From Brotonthovivens ammoniilytica (GTDB lineage Bacteria; Bacillota; Clostridia; Lachnospirales; Lachnospiraceae), in the NCBI RefSeq assembly GCF_025566885.1, contig NZ_JAOQJQ010000003.1, positions 310,001 to 374,000 on the forward strand: DNA of 64,000 bases, in the 5' to 3' direction. The translations under genes were made by a program, and so were the position numbers. Of the stretch, positions 1 to 8,255 are shown one piece after another (the stretch's first letter is position 1; each line of letters starts with the position of its first letter). The notes below the pieces were generated by a model, which made no database searches, was not told the origin of the DNA, and was given only the letters and a program-made list of their open reading frames with translations.

Positions 1-14
1 CCACGCCCGGCGCG

Positions 15-40
15 AGAATGTGCTAACGCACATTCTTTTA
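15..40 (+). terminator. Hairpin plus T-run just upstream of ileS
   Basis: Arms at 15-23 and 28-36 are perfect 9-bp complements (AGAATGTGC and GCACATTCT) around a 4-nt loop, followed by a short T-run. It could end the gene upstream of the window or be a leader terminator of ileS. I see no T-box antiterminator motif in the few bases available. The same stem sequence ends two copies of the dispersed repeat described below, so this may be the tail of another copy. Confidence 0.6.
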
Positions 41-61
41 TAAACAGAAAGGAGATCTTGA

Positions 62-3000
62 ATGTACGAGAAAGTATCGACAAATCTGAATTTCGTTGAC
101 AGAGAAAAGAAAACCGAAGAGTTCTGGAAGGACCATGATATTTTTCGAAAAAGTATGGAAAACAGAAAAGAAGGGGAGACCTATACCTTTTATGACGGTC
201 CGCCAACAGCTAATGGAAAACCTCATATTGGGCATGTTTTGACCCGTGTTATTAAGGATATGATTCCGAGATACCAGACAATGAAGGGAAAAATGGTTCC
301 CCGTAAAGCCGGATGGGATACCCATGGACTGCCTGTAGAGCTGGAAGTGGAGAAACTGCTTCATCTGGACGGGAAGGAGCAGATAGAGGAATATGGTCTG
401 GATCCCTTTATTCAGAAATGTAAAGAGTCCGTCTGGAAATACAAAGGTATGTGGGAAGATTTTTCCGGTACCGTTGGATTCTGGGCTGATATGGATCATC
501 CATATGTCACATACGATGACAATTTTATTGAATCAGAGTGGTGGGCATTAAAACAGATCTGGGATAAAGGACTGCTTTATAAAGGGTTTAAGATTGTGCC
601 TTACTGTCCGCGGTGCGGGACTCCTCTGTCATCTCATGAGGTTGCTCAGGGATATAAAGAGGTCAAAGAGCGTTCTGCTATTGTGCGGTTTAAAGTAAAA
701 GGCGCGGATGAATATATTCTGGCATGGACAACCACACCCTGGACACTGCCGTCTAATGTAGCTCTTTGTGTAAATCCGGTGGAATCCTATGTTAAGGTAA
801 AAGCGGCAGATGGATATACGTATTACATGGCGGAAGCACTGCTGGATAAAGTTCTGGGTACAGATGAAGAAAATGGCGCTTCTTATGAAATTCTGGAGAC
901 ATATAAAGGCAGGGATCTGGAATATAAAGAATATGAGCCTCTTTTTGACTATGCCCTGGATATCTGTGAAAAACAGCATAAAAAAGCATACTATGTGACC
1001 TGTGCGGATTACGTTACACTGACAGATGGTACCGGTGTTGTTCATATTGCGCCGGCTTTCGGTGAAGATGATGCCCAGGTAGGACGCAGATATGATCTGC
1101 CTTTTGTACAGCTGGTTGACGGCAAAGGTGAGATGACAAAAGAAACGCCATATGCAGGCGTATTTGTAAAAAAAGCCGATCCTATGGTATTAAAAGAACT
1201 GGAAGAAAAAGGTCTGTTATTTGACGCTCCGAAGTTTGAACACAGCTATCCACACTGCTGGAGATGCGACACACCGCTGATTTACTATGCAAGAGAATCC
1301 TGGTTTGTTAAGATGACTGCCGTGAAGGATGATCTGGTTCGGAACAATAATACTGTAAACTGGATTCCGGAATCTATCGGAAAAGGACGTTTCGGAGACT
1401 GGCTGGAAAATATCCAGGACTGGGGAATTTCACGTAACCGTTACTGGGGAACTCCATTAAATATCTGGGAGTGCGAAGACTGCGGTCATATGGAATCCAT
1501 TGGAAGCCGGCAGGAACTTGCAGAAAAAAGCGGAAATCCGGATGCTGTTCATGTAGAACTGCACAGACCATATATTGATGAAGTGACAATAAAATGTCCT
1601 CACTGCGGCAAACCTATGCACCGGGTGCCGGAAGTAATTGACTGCTGGTTTGATTCCGGAGCAATGCCTTTTGCGCAGCATCATTATCCCTTTGAAAACA
1701 AGGAAGTATTTGAACAGCAGTTCCCGGCTCAGTTTATTTCTGAAGCTGTAGATCAGACACGTGGATGGTTTTACTCCCTGATGGCAGAGTCTACTTTACT
1801 GTTTAATAAAGCTCCTTATGAAAATGTAATTGTTCTGGGTCATGTTCAGGATGAGAACGGACAAAAAATGAGTAAATCCAAAGGAAATGCGGTAGATCCT
1901 TTCGACGCACTGGAGAAGTACGGTGCAGATGCAATCCGCTGGTATTTCTATATTAACTCAGCTCCATGGCTGCCTAACCGTTTCCATGGCAAAGCCGTTA
2001 TGGAAGGACAGCGTAAATTTATGGGTACTCTCTGGAATACCTATGCATTTTTTGTGCTGTATGCGAATATTGATAATTTTGATGCCACAAAGTATCAGCT
2101 GGAATATGATAAATTATCCGTTATGGATAAATGGATGCTGTCAAAATTAAACACACTGGTACAGACAGTGGATGATAATCTGGCAAATTACAGAATCCCG
2201 GAAGCGGCAAGAGCTCTTCAGGACTTTGTAGATGATATGAGCAACTGGTATGTCAGAAGAAGCCGTGAGCGCTTCTGGGCAAAAGGTATGGAGCAGGATA
2301 AGATCAATGCTTATATGACGCTGTATACTGCACTGGTAACTGTTGCAAAAACAGCGGCTCCAATGATTCCGTTTATGACAGAGGATATTTATCAGAACCT
2401 TGTAAGAAGTATTGACAAAAATGCTCCGGAAAGTATTCATTTATGTGATTTTCCTGTTGCAGAAATGTCCATGATTGATAAGGAACTTGAGAAAAACATG
2501 GATGAGGTTCTGAAAATCGTTGTGATGGGCCGTGCATGCCGAAACAGCGCTAATATTAAGAATCGTCAGCCAATTGGAAATATGTTTGTAAAAGCCGCAA
2601 ATAATCTGCCAGAATATTTTGTGCAGATTATTGAAGAAGAGCTGAATGTAAAAAAAGTAACTTTCTCAGAGGATGTAAGTTCCTTTACAAGCTATACGTT
2701 TAAGCCTCAGCTGCGAACAGTAGGACCTAAATATGGAAAAGTACTGGGCAGGATTCAGAAAGCGCTGGCATCCTTAGATGGCAATGCAGCTATGAACCAG
2801 CTAAAAAGTACAGGATTACTGAAACTGGATATTCCGGATGCTGAGGTAGAATTATCTGAAGAAGATCTGCTGATTACCATGACACAGATGGAAGGCTATG
2901 TGACAGAAAGCGATAATGAAGTTACTGTTGTGCTGGATACAAAACTGACACCTCAGCTGCGTGAAGAAGGATTTGTAAGGGAAATCATCAGTAAGGTTCA

Positions 3001-3214
3001 GACTATGAGAAAAGAGGCAGGGTTTGAAGTTATGGATAAGATCCTGCTGTCTTATGAAGCTGGAAAAAAAGCTGCAGATATTTTTGAAAAATTCGGTAAT
3101 GATATTCAAAAGGAAGTTCTGGCGGTATCTGTTTTGGGGGGAACACTTCAGGGATATCAGAAGGAATGGAACATTAACGGCGAACAAGTAAAATTGGGAG
3201 TGGAAAAACAATGA
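62..3214 (+). CDS. ileS: Isoleucyl-tRNA synthetase, type 2 (IleS2-like)
   Basis: Class I aminoacyl-tRNA synthetase that charges tRNA-Ile in the cytoplasm. The HIGH motif is at residues 55-58 and KMSKS at about 602-606, framing the Rossmann core and the inserted editing domain; the anticodon-binding helical region and a C-terminal extension follow. At 1050 residues it is longer than the roughly 920-940 residues of ordinary bacterial IleS and matches the eukaryote/archaea-like type 2 enzymes. The wording around the N-terminal core (GWDTHGLPVELEVEK, PYCPRCGTPLSSHE) also fits that type. Start ATG follows AAAGGAG by a normal distance. Its end overlaps glgP by 4 nt. Type 2 enzymes are known for low mupirocin sensitivity; that is inference here. 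Confidence 0.97.
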   Translation: MYEKVSTNLNFVDREKKTEEFWKDHDIFRKSMENRKEGETYTFYDGPPTANGKPHIGHVLTRVIKDMIPRYQTMKGKMVPRKAGWDTHGLPVELEVEKLLHLDGKEQIEEYGLDPFIQKCKESVWKYKGMWEDFSGTVGFWADMDHPYVTYDDNFIESEWWALKQIWDKGLLYKGFKIVPYCPRCGTPLSSHEVAQGYKEVKERSAIVRFKVKGADEYILAWTTTPWTLPSNVALCVNPVESYVKVKAADGYTYYMAEALLDKVLGTDEENGASYEILETYKGRDLEYKEYEPLFDYALDICEKQHKKAYYVTCADYVTLTDGTGVVHIAPAFGEDDAQVGRRYDLPFVQLVDGKGEMTKETPYAGVFVKKADPMVLKELEEKGLLFDAPKFEHSYPHCWRCDTPLIYYARESWFVKMTAVKDDLVRNNNTVNWIPESIGKGRFGDWLENIQDWGISRNRYWGTPLNIWECEDCGHMESIGSRQELAEKSGNPDAVHVELHRPYIDEVTIKCPHCGKPMHRVPEVIDCWFDSGAMPFAQHHYPFENKEVFEQQFPAQFISEAVDQTRGWFYSLMAESTLLFNKAPYENVIVLGHVQDENGQKMSKSKGNAVDPFDALEKYGADAIRWYFYINSAPWLPNRFHGKAVMEGQRKFMGTLWNTYAFFVLYANIDNFDATKYQLEYDKLSVMDKWMLSKLNTLVQTVDDNLANYRIPEAARALQDFVDDMSNWYVRRSRERFWAKGMEQDKINAYMTLYTALVTVAKTAAPMIPFMTEDIYQNLVRSIDKNAPESIHLCDFPVAEMSMIDKELEKNMDEVLKIVVMGRACRNSANIKNRQPIGNMFVKAANNLPEYFVQIIEEELNVKKVTFSEDVSSFTSYTFKPQLRTVGPKYGKVLGRIQKALASLDGNAAMNQLKSTGLLKLDIPDAEVELSEEDLLITMTQMEGYVTESDNEVTVVLDTKLTPQLREEGFVREIISKVQTMRKEAGFEVMDKILLSYEAGKKAADIFEKFGNDIQKEVLAVSVLGGTLQGYQKEWNINGEQVKLGVEKQ

Positions 3215-5682
3215 TGAAAAATCCGGCATTTGAAAAAGAGACTTTTAAAAAAAGTGTAAAAGAGAATGTTAAAAATTTATATCGAAAGACATTAAAAGAA
3301 GCGACCCAGCAGGAAATTTATCAGGCGGTTTCTTATTCTGTAAAAGATGTAATTATTGATCAGTGGCTGGCAACTCAGCAGACCTTTGATAAAACAGATG
3401 CCAAAATTGTATATTACATGTCCATGGAATTTCTCATGGGAAGAGCTCTTGGCAATAATTTGATCAACCTGACAGCCTACAATGAAGTAAAAGAAGCCCT
3501 AGAAGAGATCGGGGTGGATTTGAATGCCATTGAAGATGAAGAGCCGGATCCGGCTCTTGGCAACGGCGGGCTTGGCCGGCTGGCTGCCTGTTTTATGGAA
3601 TCTCTGGCAACTCTTGGTTATCCGGCTTATGGATGTGGTATCCGTTATCGGTACGGAATGTTTAAACAGAAAATTAAGGATGGATATCAGCTGGAAGAAC
3701 CGGATAACTGGCTGAAAAACGGTTATCCCTTTGAACTGCGCAGACCAGAGCATACCTTTGAAGTGAAGTTTGGCGGATATGTCCGGGCAGAGGCCTCTGG
3801 AAACGGCCATACGAAGTTTATTCAGGAAGGTTATCAGTCAGTTCGCGCCGTACCTTATGATATGCCGATTATCGGATATAACAATAATATGGTAAATACG
3901 CTGATGATCTGGGATGCAGAACCTATTCAGTGTTTTGAACTGGATTCCTTTGATAAGGGGGATTACAGAAAAGCTGTAGAGCAGGAAAATCTTGCAAGAA
4001 ATCTGGTGGATGTGCTGTATCCTAATGATAATCATATTGCAGGAAAAGAACTCCGGTTAAAACAGCAGTACTTCTTTGTATCAGCCAGCATTCAGCGTGC
4101 TCTGGCAAGGTTTAAGAAAAATCATCCGGATATTCACATGCTGCCTCAAAAGGTTGCTATTCAGATGAATGATACGCATCCCACTGTAGCAGTAGCAGAG
4201 CTTATGAGAATTCTGCTGGATGAAGAGGGACTTGGCTGGGATGAAGCATGGGAGATCACCTCTAAAACCTGCGCTTATACTAATCATACAATTATGGCAG
4301 AAGCTCTGGAAAAATGGCCGATTGAGATATTCTCCCGTCTGCTTCCTCGTATTTATCAGATTATTGAGGAAATTAACCGCAGATTTTTACTGGATATTGA
4401 GGCTAAATTCCCGGGGGATTACCATAAAAAAGAAAAAATGGCTATTATCCATGACGGACAGGTAAAAATGGCTCATCTTGCTATTGCGGCAGGATATTCA
4501 GTGAATGGTGTTGCCAGACTTCATACAGAAATTCTTAAAAATCAGGAACTGAAAGATTTTTATGAGATGTTCCCGGAAAAATTCAATAATAAAACAAACG
4601 GTATTACCCAGAGACGGTTCCTATATCACGGAAATCCGCTTCTTTCTGCGTGGATTACTGATAAAATCGGAGACGACTGGATCACTAATCTGTCGCATAT
4701 GGAAAAGCTTGCATTGTTTGCGGATGATAAAAAAGCGCAGCAGGAGTTTATGAATATTAAATACCAGAATAAACTGCGCCTGGCAAAATATATTCAGAAA
4801 CATAATGGAATCGAGGTTGATCCAAGATCAATTTTTGATGTTCAGGTAAAACGTCTCCATGAGTATAAACGTCAGCTTCTGAATATCCTGCATATTATGT
4901 TCCTCTATAATATGTTAAAAGAGCATCCAGACATGGACTTTTATCCGAGAACATTTATTTTCGGTGCAAAAGCAGCGGCAGGTTACAGAATAGCAAAGCT
5001 GACAATTAAGCTTATTAATTCTGTGGCAGATGTTATTAACAATGATAAAACCATTAATGGCAAGCTGAAGGTTGTGTTTATTGAAGACTATAAAGTCTCC
5101 AATGCAGAATGGATTTTCGCTGCTGCCGATGTCAGTGAACAGATTTCCACTGCAAGTAAAGAGGCTTCCGGAACCGGCAACATGAAATTTATGTTAAATG
5201 GTGCAGTAACAATTGGTACTATGGATGGAGCTAATGTTGAAATTGCAGAAGAAGTGGGAGAAGATAATATTTTTATTTTCGGTATGAGTTCTGACGAAGT
5301 CATTGAGCATGAGAAGAGACGCGATTATAATCCAATGGAGATTTTCAATAATGATCAGGATATCCGTCAGGTACTGATGCAGATTATAAACGGATTTTAT
5401 TCACAAAATGATACAGAGCTGTTCCGGGATCTGTATAATTCCCTGTTGAATACACAATGTACCCAGTTTGCAGATACCTACTTTAATCTGAAAGATTTCC
5501 GTTCCTACTCAGATGCACAAAAACGTGTAGAAGAAGCGTACAGAGACGAAGAACGCTGGGCAAAAATGGCAATGTTAAACGTAGCTCATGTTGGCAAATT
5601 TTCATCTGACAGAACCATTCAGGAGTATGTGGATGATATCTGGCATCTGGAAAAAATCCAGGTAGAGCCGGAAGAATTTTAA
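3211..5682 (+). CDS. glgP: Glycogen/starch/alpha-glucan phosphorylase
   Basis: Pyridoxal-phosphate enzyme of glycosyltransferase family 35 that releases glucose-1-phosphate from glycogen or maltodextrins in the cytosol. The 823-residue length is typical. Recognisable family blocks include EDEEPDPALGNGGLGRLAAC near residue 110, the central QMNDTHPT block, VKRLHEYKRQ, and the cofactor-lysine block EASGTGNMKF near residue 655. It starts with ATGATG overlapping the ileS stop by 4 nt, so translational coupling is likely; either ATG could be used. No other glycogen genes are nearby, so coupling to a tRNA synthetase gene is a genomic oddity rather than a pathway cue. Confidence 0.97.
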   Translation: MMKNPAFEKETFKKSVKENVKNLYRKTLKEATQQEIYQAVSYSVKDVIIDQWLATQQTFDKTDAKIVYYMSMEFLMGRALGNNLINLTAYNEVKEALEEIGVDLNAIEDEEPDPALGNGGLGRLAACFMESLATLGYPAYGCGIRYRYGMFKQKIKDGYQLEEPDNWLKNGYPFELRRPEHTFEVKFGGYVRAEASGNGHTKFIQEGYQSVRAVPYDMPIIGYNNNMVNTLMIWDAEPIQCFELDSFDKGDYRKAVEQENLARNLVDVLYPNDNHIAGKELRLKQQYFFVSASIQRALARFKKNHPDIHMLPQKVAIQMNDTHPTVAVAELMRILLDEEGLGWDEAWEITSKTCAYTNHTIMAEALEKWPIEIFSRLLPRIYQIIEEINRRFLLDIEAKFPGDYHKKEKMAIIHDGQVKMAHLAIAAGYSVNGVARLHTEILKNQELKDFYEMFPEKFNNKTNGITQRRFLYHGNPLLSAWITDKIGDDWITNLSHMEKLALFADDKKAQQEFMNIKYQNKLRLAKYIQKHNGIEVDPRSIFDVQVKRLHEYKRQLLNILHIMFLYNMLKEHPDMDFYPRTFIFGAKAAAGYRIAKLTIKLINSVADVINNDKTINGKLKVVFIEDYKVSNAEWIFAAADVSEQISTASKEASGTGNMKFMLNGAVTIGTMDGANVEIAEEVGEDNIFIFGMSSDEVIEHEKRRDYNPMEIFNNDQDIRQVLMQIINGFYSQNDTELFRDLYNSLLNTQCTQFADTYFNLKDFRSYSDAQKRVEEAYRDEERWAKMAMLNVAHVGKFSSDRTIQEYVDDIWHLEKIQVEPEEF

Positions 5683-5707
5683 ATAACGACTATATTTAGG
5701 GAGTCAT

Positions 5708-5745
5708 CACCTTACAAAATATTTATTTAAATATTTTGTAAGGTG
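5708..5745. repeat. Perfect 18-bp palindrome after glgP
   Basis: Two perfectly complementary 18-nt arms (5708-5725 and 5728-5745) separated by 2 nt. It lies 25 nt after the glgP stop, so it may protect or end the ileS-glgP transcript, but no T-run follows, which is unlike a classical intrinsic terminator. The remaining bases to 5927 hold no gene that I can support; the last part must contain the promoter of the next gene. Confidence 0.75.
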
Positions 5746-5927
5746 GTATATACTTATTATGTTCTTTTAGGCTGGTTCACAGCTTAAGGAATTGTTTTTC
5801 TACTATTCTTAATACATTTCTTGAAAGTTTTTTCAAAATATCCGTACAAAGTCACAAATTTATAATCTGGGAAAGGGATTTTCTTTACAGTTGTAAGGAA
5901 TCTCTTTATAATGAAAGGAGAAGTTAT

Positions 5928-6788
5928 TTGAAACCTAGTAAACCATTGGGACAATTGACACTGTTTGATCGCTTTTTATTCGCAGAGGCTATGGAAAGCC
6001 CGGGAAATCTGCAGATTTTACTGGAAATTATTCTTGGAAGAGATGTTCATTTAAAGGACTGCCCGCAGTCTGAGAAGGAAATACGGACTACTCCGCTGAA
6101 GCGGTTTGTAAAGCTGGATGTCTGGAGCCAGGATGAGGAGGGTGTTGTATATAATACGGAGGCCCAAAAGGAAAATACCGGAAATCTGCCGAGGCGAAGC
6201 AGATATTATCAGGGAATGATTGACAGTAAACTGCTGGAACCGGGAGAAATTGATTTTAGAAAATTAAATCAGCTGTATGTAATTATGATTACACCTTTTG
6301 ACCTGTTTGGGGCGGGGAAGTATCAGTATACTTTTCAGATGAAGTGTGAAGAAGTGCCGGGACTGAATCTGGAAGACGGAGTTACCCGGATCTTTTTAAA
6401 CAGTCATGGAACAGACCCGGAAGGGGTAAGTGAGGAGCTTATAGAGCTTTTGCATTACATAGAGCATACCAATGAAAAGACAGAGGAAAGCTGTAAAAGC
6501 GGCCGGATAAAAACGCTGAAAAGACGGATCGACAGTCTCAAAGAGAATGCGGAAGTGAGTGTGAGATATATGCAGGCATGGGAAGAGAGAGTCATGGAGC
6601 AGAATGAGGCTAGAAAAGAAGGCATAAAGTCTGGTTTGATTGCTGGGAAACAGAAAAAATTAGAAGAACAGATACAGAAGAAATTAGTAAAAGGAAAAAA
6701 TCCGGAGCAGATTGCGAAAGATTTGGAAGAACCGATAGAAACAGTTAGAGGAATAATAGAAGCAGTAAAAGGTAGTATTGATTCTTAA
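5928..6788 (+). CDS. Rpn-family recombination-promoting nuclease / PD-(D/E)XK transposase-like protein
   Basis: 286 residues starting at TTG after GAAAGGAGAAG. The N-terminal two thirds match the Rpn/PF12784 family: the opening FDRFLFAEAM-type segment and a nuclease core with D near residue 64 (KLDVWSQDEEG) and a downstream E-x-Q (NTEAQKEN) corresponding to the PD-(D/E)XK site. The C-terminal 70 residues are lysine/glutamate-rich helix ending in a segment resembling the GKNPEQIAKDLE helix common in these proteins. Relatives promote RecA-independent recombination in E. coli and are often present in many copies in Lachnospiraceae. It has its own terminator. No inverted repeats were seen flanking it, so it is not an intact insertion sequence. 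Confidence 0.85.
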   Translation: MKPSKPLGQLTLFDRFLFAEAMESPGNLQILLEIILGRDVHLKDCPQSEKEIRTTPLKRFVKLDVWSQDEEGVVYNTEAQKENTGNLPRRSRYYQGMIDSKLLEPGEIDFRKLNQLYVIMITPFDLFGAGKYQYTFQMKCEEVPGLNLEDGVTRIFLNSHGTDPEGVSEELIELLHYIEHTNEKTEESCKSGRIKTLKRRIDSLKENAEVSVRYMQAWEERVMEQNEARKEGIKSGLIAGKQKKLEEQIQKKLVKGKNPEQIAKDLEEPIETVRGIIEAVKGSIDS

Positions 6789-6840
6789 GATCAGACTGTG
6801 ATTCATATCAAATATTAGTAGTTGTTACTAATAAATAAAC

Positions 6841-6898
6841 AAAAACATTCCCAGGCAGTTAAGGAGGCAGCCCCTTGATTACCTGGGAATGTTTTTTT
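6841..6898 (+). terminator. Intrinsic terminator after the Rpn gene
   Basis: AAAACATTCCCAGG at about 6842-6855 pairs with CCTGGGAATGTTTT at about 6882-6895 and is followed by a run of T. The repeat copy below begins at the end of this T-run. Confidence 0.85.
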
Positions 6899-7057
6899 AC
6901 TCTATAGGAAATACTGTGTTGTGATAAAGCTGAAAAGTACCGATTCCTATAGAGCAAAAAAACGCTCCGCTGTGGATCGCACTGCGGCGGAATGGAGTCA
7001 TGTCGCAAAAGCGACCCGCCGCAGGCGGAAAACCCTGCCGTGGCAGGATTCTTTTTT
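6899..7057 (+). repeat. Dispersed structured repeat, copy 1
   Basis: About 159 bp, nearly identical over its first 130 bp to copies at 43668 and 55262. It opens with an 11-bp stem (CTCTATAGGAA near the start pairing with TTCCTATAGAG at about 6944-6954), then a CCGC/GCGG stem, GTCGC-AAAA-GCGAC, and CCGCC-GCA-GGCGG. It ends in a terminator-like hairpin (CCTGCC-GT-GGCAGG) with a T-run. That last hairpin has a different sequence from the other copies although the layout is kept. Overlapping reading frames on either strand are not conserved between copies, so it is judged non-coding. Confidence 0.85.
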
Positions 7058-7083
7058 ATGCTGCAGACAACTATGTTTGACTC

Positions 7084-7110
7084 AGGAATGTGAAAGGGCA
7101 CATTCCTTTT
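7084..7110 (+). terminator. Hairpin with T-run downstream of repeat copy 1
   Basis: AGGAATGTG (7084-7092) pairs with CACATTCCT (7099-7107), followed by TTTT on the plus strand. It sits at the convergent end of the minus-strand CPBP gene and touches that gene's stop codon, so it can stop plus-strand transcripts before they run antisense into it. Confidence 0.7.
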
Positions 7111-7964
7111 CATTCTTTTACAAACCGGTCATTTTGAATCTGGAATTCACTGTTATAAATATAAAGTGCGAAGATGGTCAATGCAATGCCGATGGCTGAA
7201 AATCCTGCAAAACTAAAGGCCGTGGTCAGGTCAAAGAAGCCGGAGAAGATACTTCCCAGGAGATTATACAGCATGTGAAGAATCACAGCATATTTAATAC
7301 TGCGTCCGGTACGGCAGAGCCAGCCAAGAATCAGTCCCAGAAAGAAAGAGTAAATGCCCTGAACCACATTCATGTGCATAAGTCCAAACAAGGCGGCCTG
7401 TAGAATATTGGCCCCCCAGAAAGGAAGAGCCTTTCTGGCAAAGCGGTAAGTCAGTCCCCGAAAAGCAATTTCTTCCCCAATTGGTGCTAAAATGATGGTA
7501 TATATTGCAAGAAGAATGGATATTGCATCAAATCCTGCAGAATATAAGGTCTGATTATAAGTAACCATCCATTCCGGACGAATCCAGGAGATCCCGCTGG
7601 TTAAAAGCACTGTGATGTATTGAAGTCCAAATGCCAGGAAAATCAGGGCAAAAAAAATGTGAACAGAAAATCCGCTCCAGTATCTTTTTTTCTTCTTGCG
7701 AAAAGGAGTTACAAATACCTTCCGGTACCAGATTCCAAAAATAATAATTATGGTAATAGAAAATACAACAGAAAGTCTTTGCAAAAAAGCGGTATCCTGT
7801 AAAAGGGACAGTGTATAAGATATAAAATTAACGCCGGTATCGGCAGGTGTATCTGAAAAAAGGAAATGAATAATAACCTGAATTACCATCATGGGAATTG
7901 TTACAGCCAGCTGAATCAGGAAAAACAGGATAAACGGAAGAAAGCTTTTGAAAAAATTAATCAT
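7110..7964 (-). CDS. CPBP family intramembrane metalloprotease
   Basis: 284-residue multi-pass membrane protein of the CPBP/Abi (CAAX protease and bacteriocin-processing) family. Several hydrophobic segments are evident. The catalytic motif EEIAFRG (EExxxR form) lies near residue 160, followed by the second motif with histidine in ALFGLMHMN and a third in ILHMLYN. Relatives cleave prenylated proteins in eukaryotes and in bacteria are linked to bacteriocin maturation or immunity; the substrate here is unknown. It is a single gene, divergent from dnaE. The 290 bases between them hold only upstream regions; no further gene was seen. Confidence 0.9.
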   Translation of the reverse strand: MINFFKSFLPFILFFLIQLAVTIPMMVIQVIIHFLFSDTPADTGVNFISYTLSLLQDTAFLQRLSVVFSITIIIIFGIWYRKVFVTPFRKKKKRYWSGFSVHIFFALIFLAFGLQYITVLLTSGISWIRPEWMVTYNQTLYSAGFDAISILLAIYTIILAPIGEEIAFRGLTYRFARKALPFWGANILQAALFGLMHMNVVQGIYSFFLGLILGWLCRTGRSIKYAVILHMLYNLLGSIFSGFFDLTTAFSFAGFSAIGIALTIFALYIYNSEFQIQNDRFVKE

Positions 7965-8255
7965 GTTTCTTGTTATGCCTCCTATATATTCTTAAATAAT
8001 ACAAGTTAAATAAAAGTGCCTCAGTGACACATGGTAATCAGTATAGCATAGTATGGCTGAATTTACATAATTTTATATTTAAAATTTTTTTAATATTTCC
8101 TGTTTGGAAAATGATAGCAGGTACCGATGGCAGGAAACAGAGCTTATGGGAGGGAAAAGATAATTGAGTCTGTACATTGCCTGTTATAAAAAAATGTAGT
8201 AAACTTACTTCACCAGAAGAATCGTTTATGAATGAGTACGAAAGGATGAAATATT

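Noticed and set aside
1..61. T-box riboswitch for ileS
   Set aside because: No TGGNACC-type antiterminator sequence is visible in the 61 bases available; it cannot be judged without upstream sequence.
5928..6788. Complete insertion sequence
   Set aside because: The Rpn-type gene lacks flanking terminal inverted repeats and target duplications that I can see; Rpn proteins are often stand-alone.
6859..7113. Minus-strand frame over repeat copy 1, and the similar one at 55198-55407, as a conserved small protein
   Set aside because: The shared reading frame comes from DNA repeat identity; it is broken in copy 2 by a single-base difference and has no consistent RBS.
7965..8255. Additional small gene or RNA between the CPBP gene and dnaE
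   Set aside because: No frame with an RBS, no tRNA-like or riboswitch-like fold; only an AT-rich divergent upstream region.
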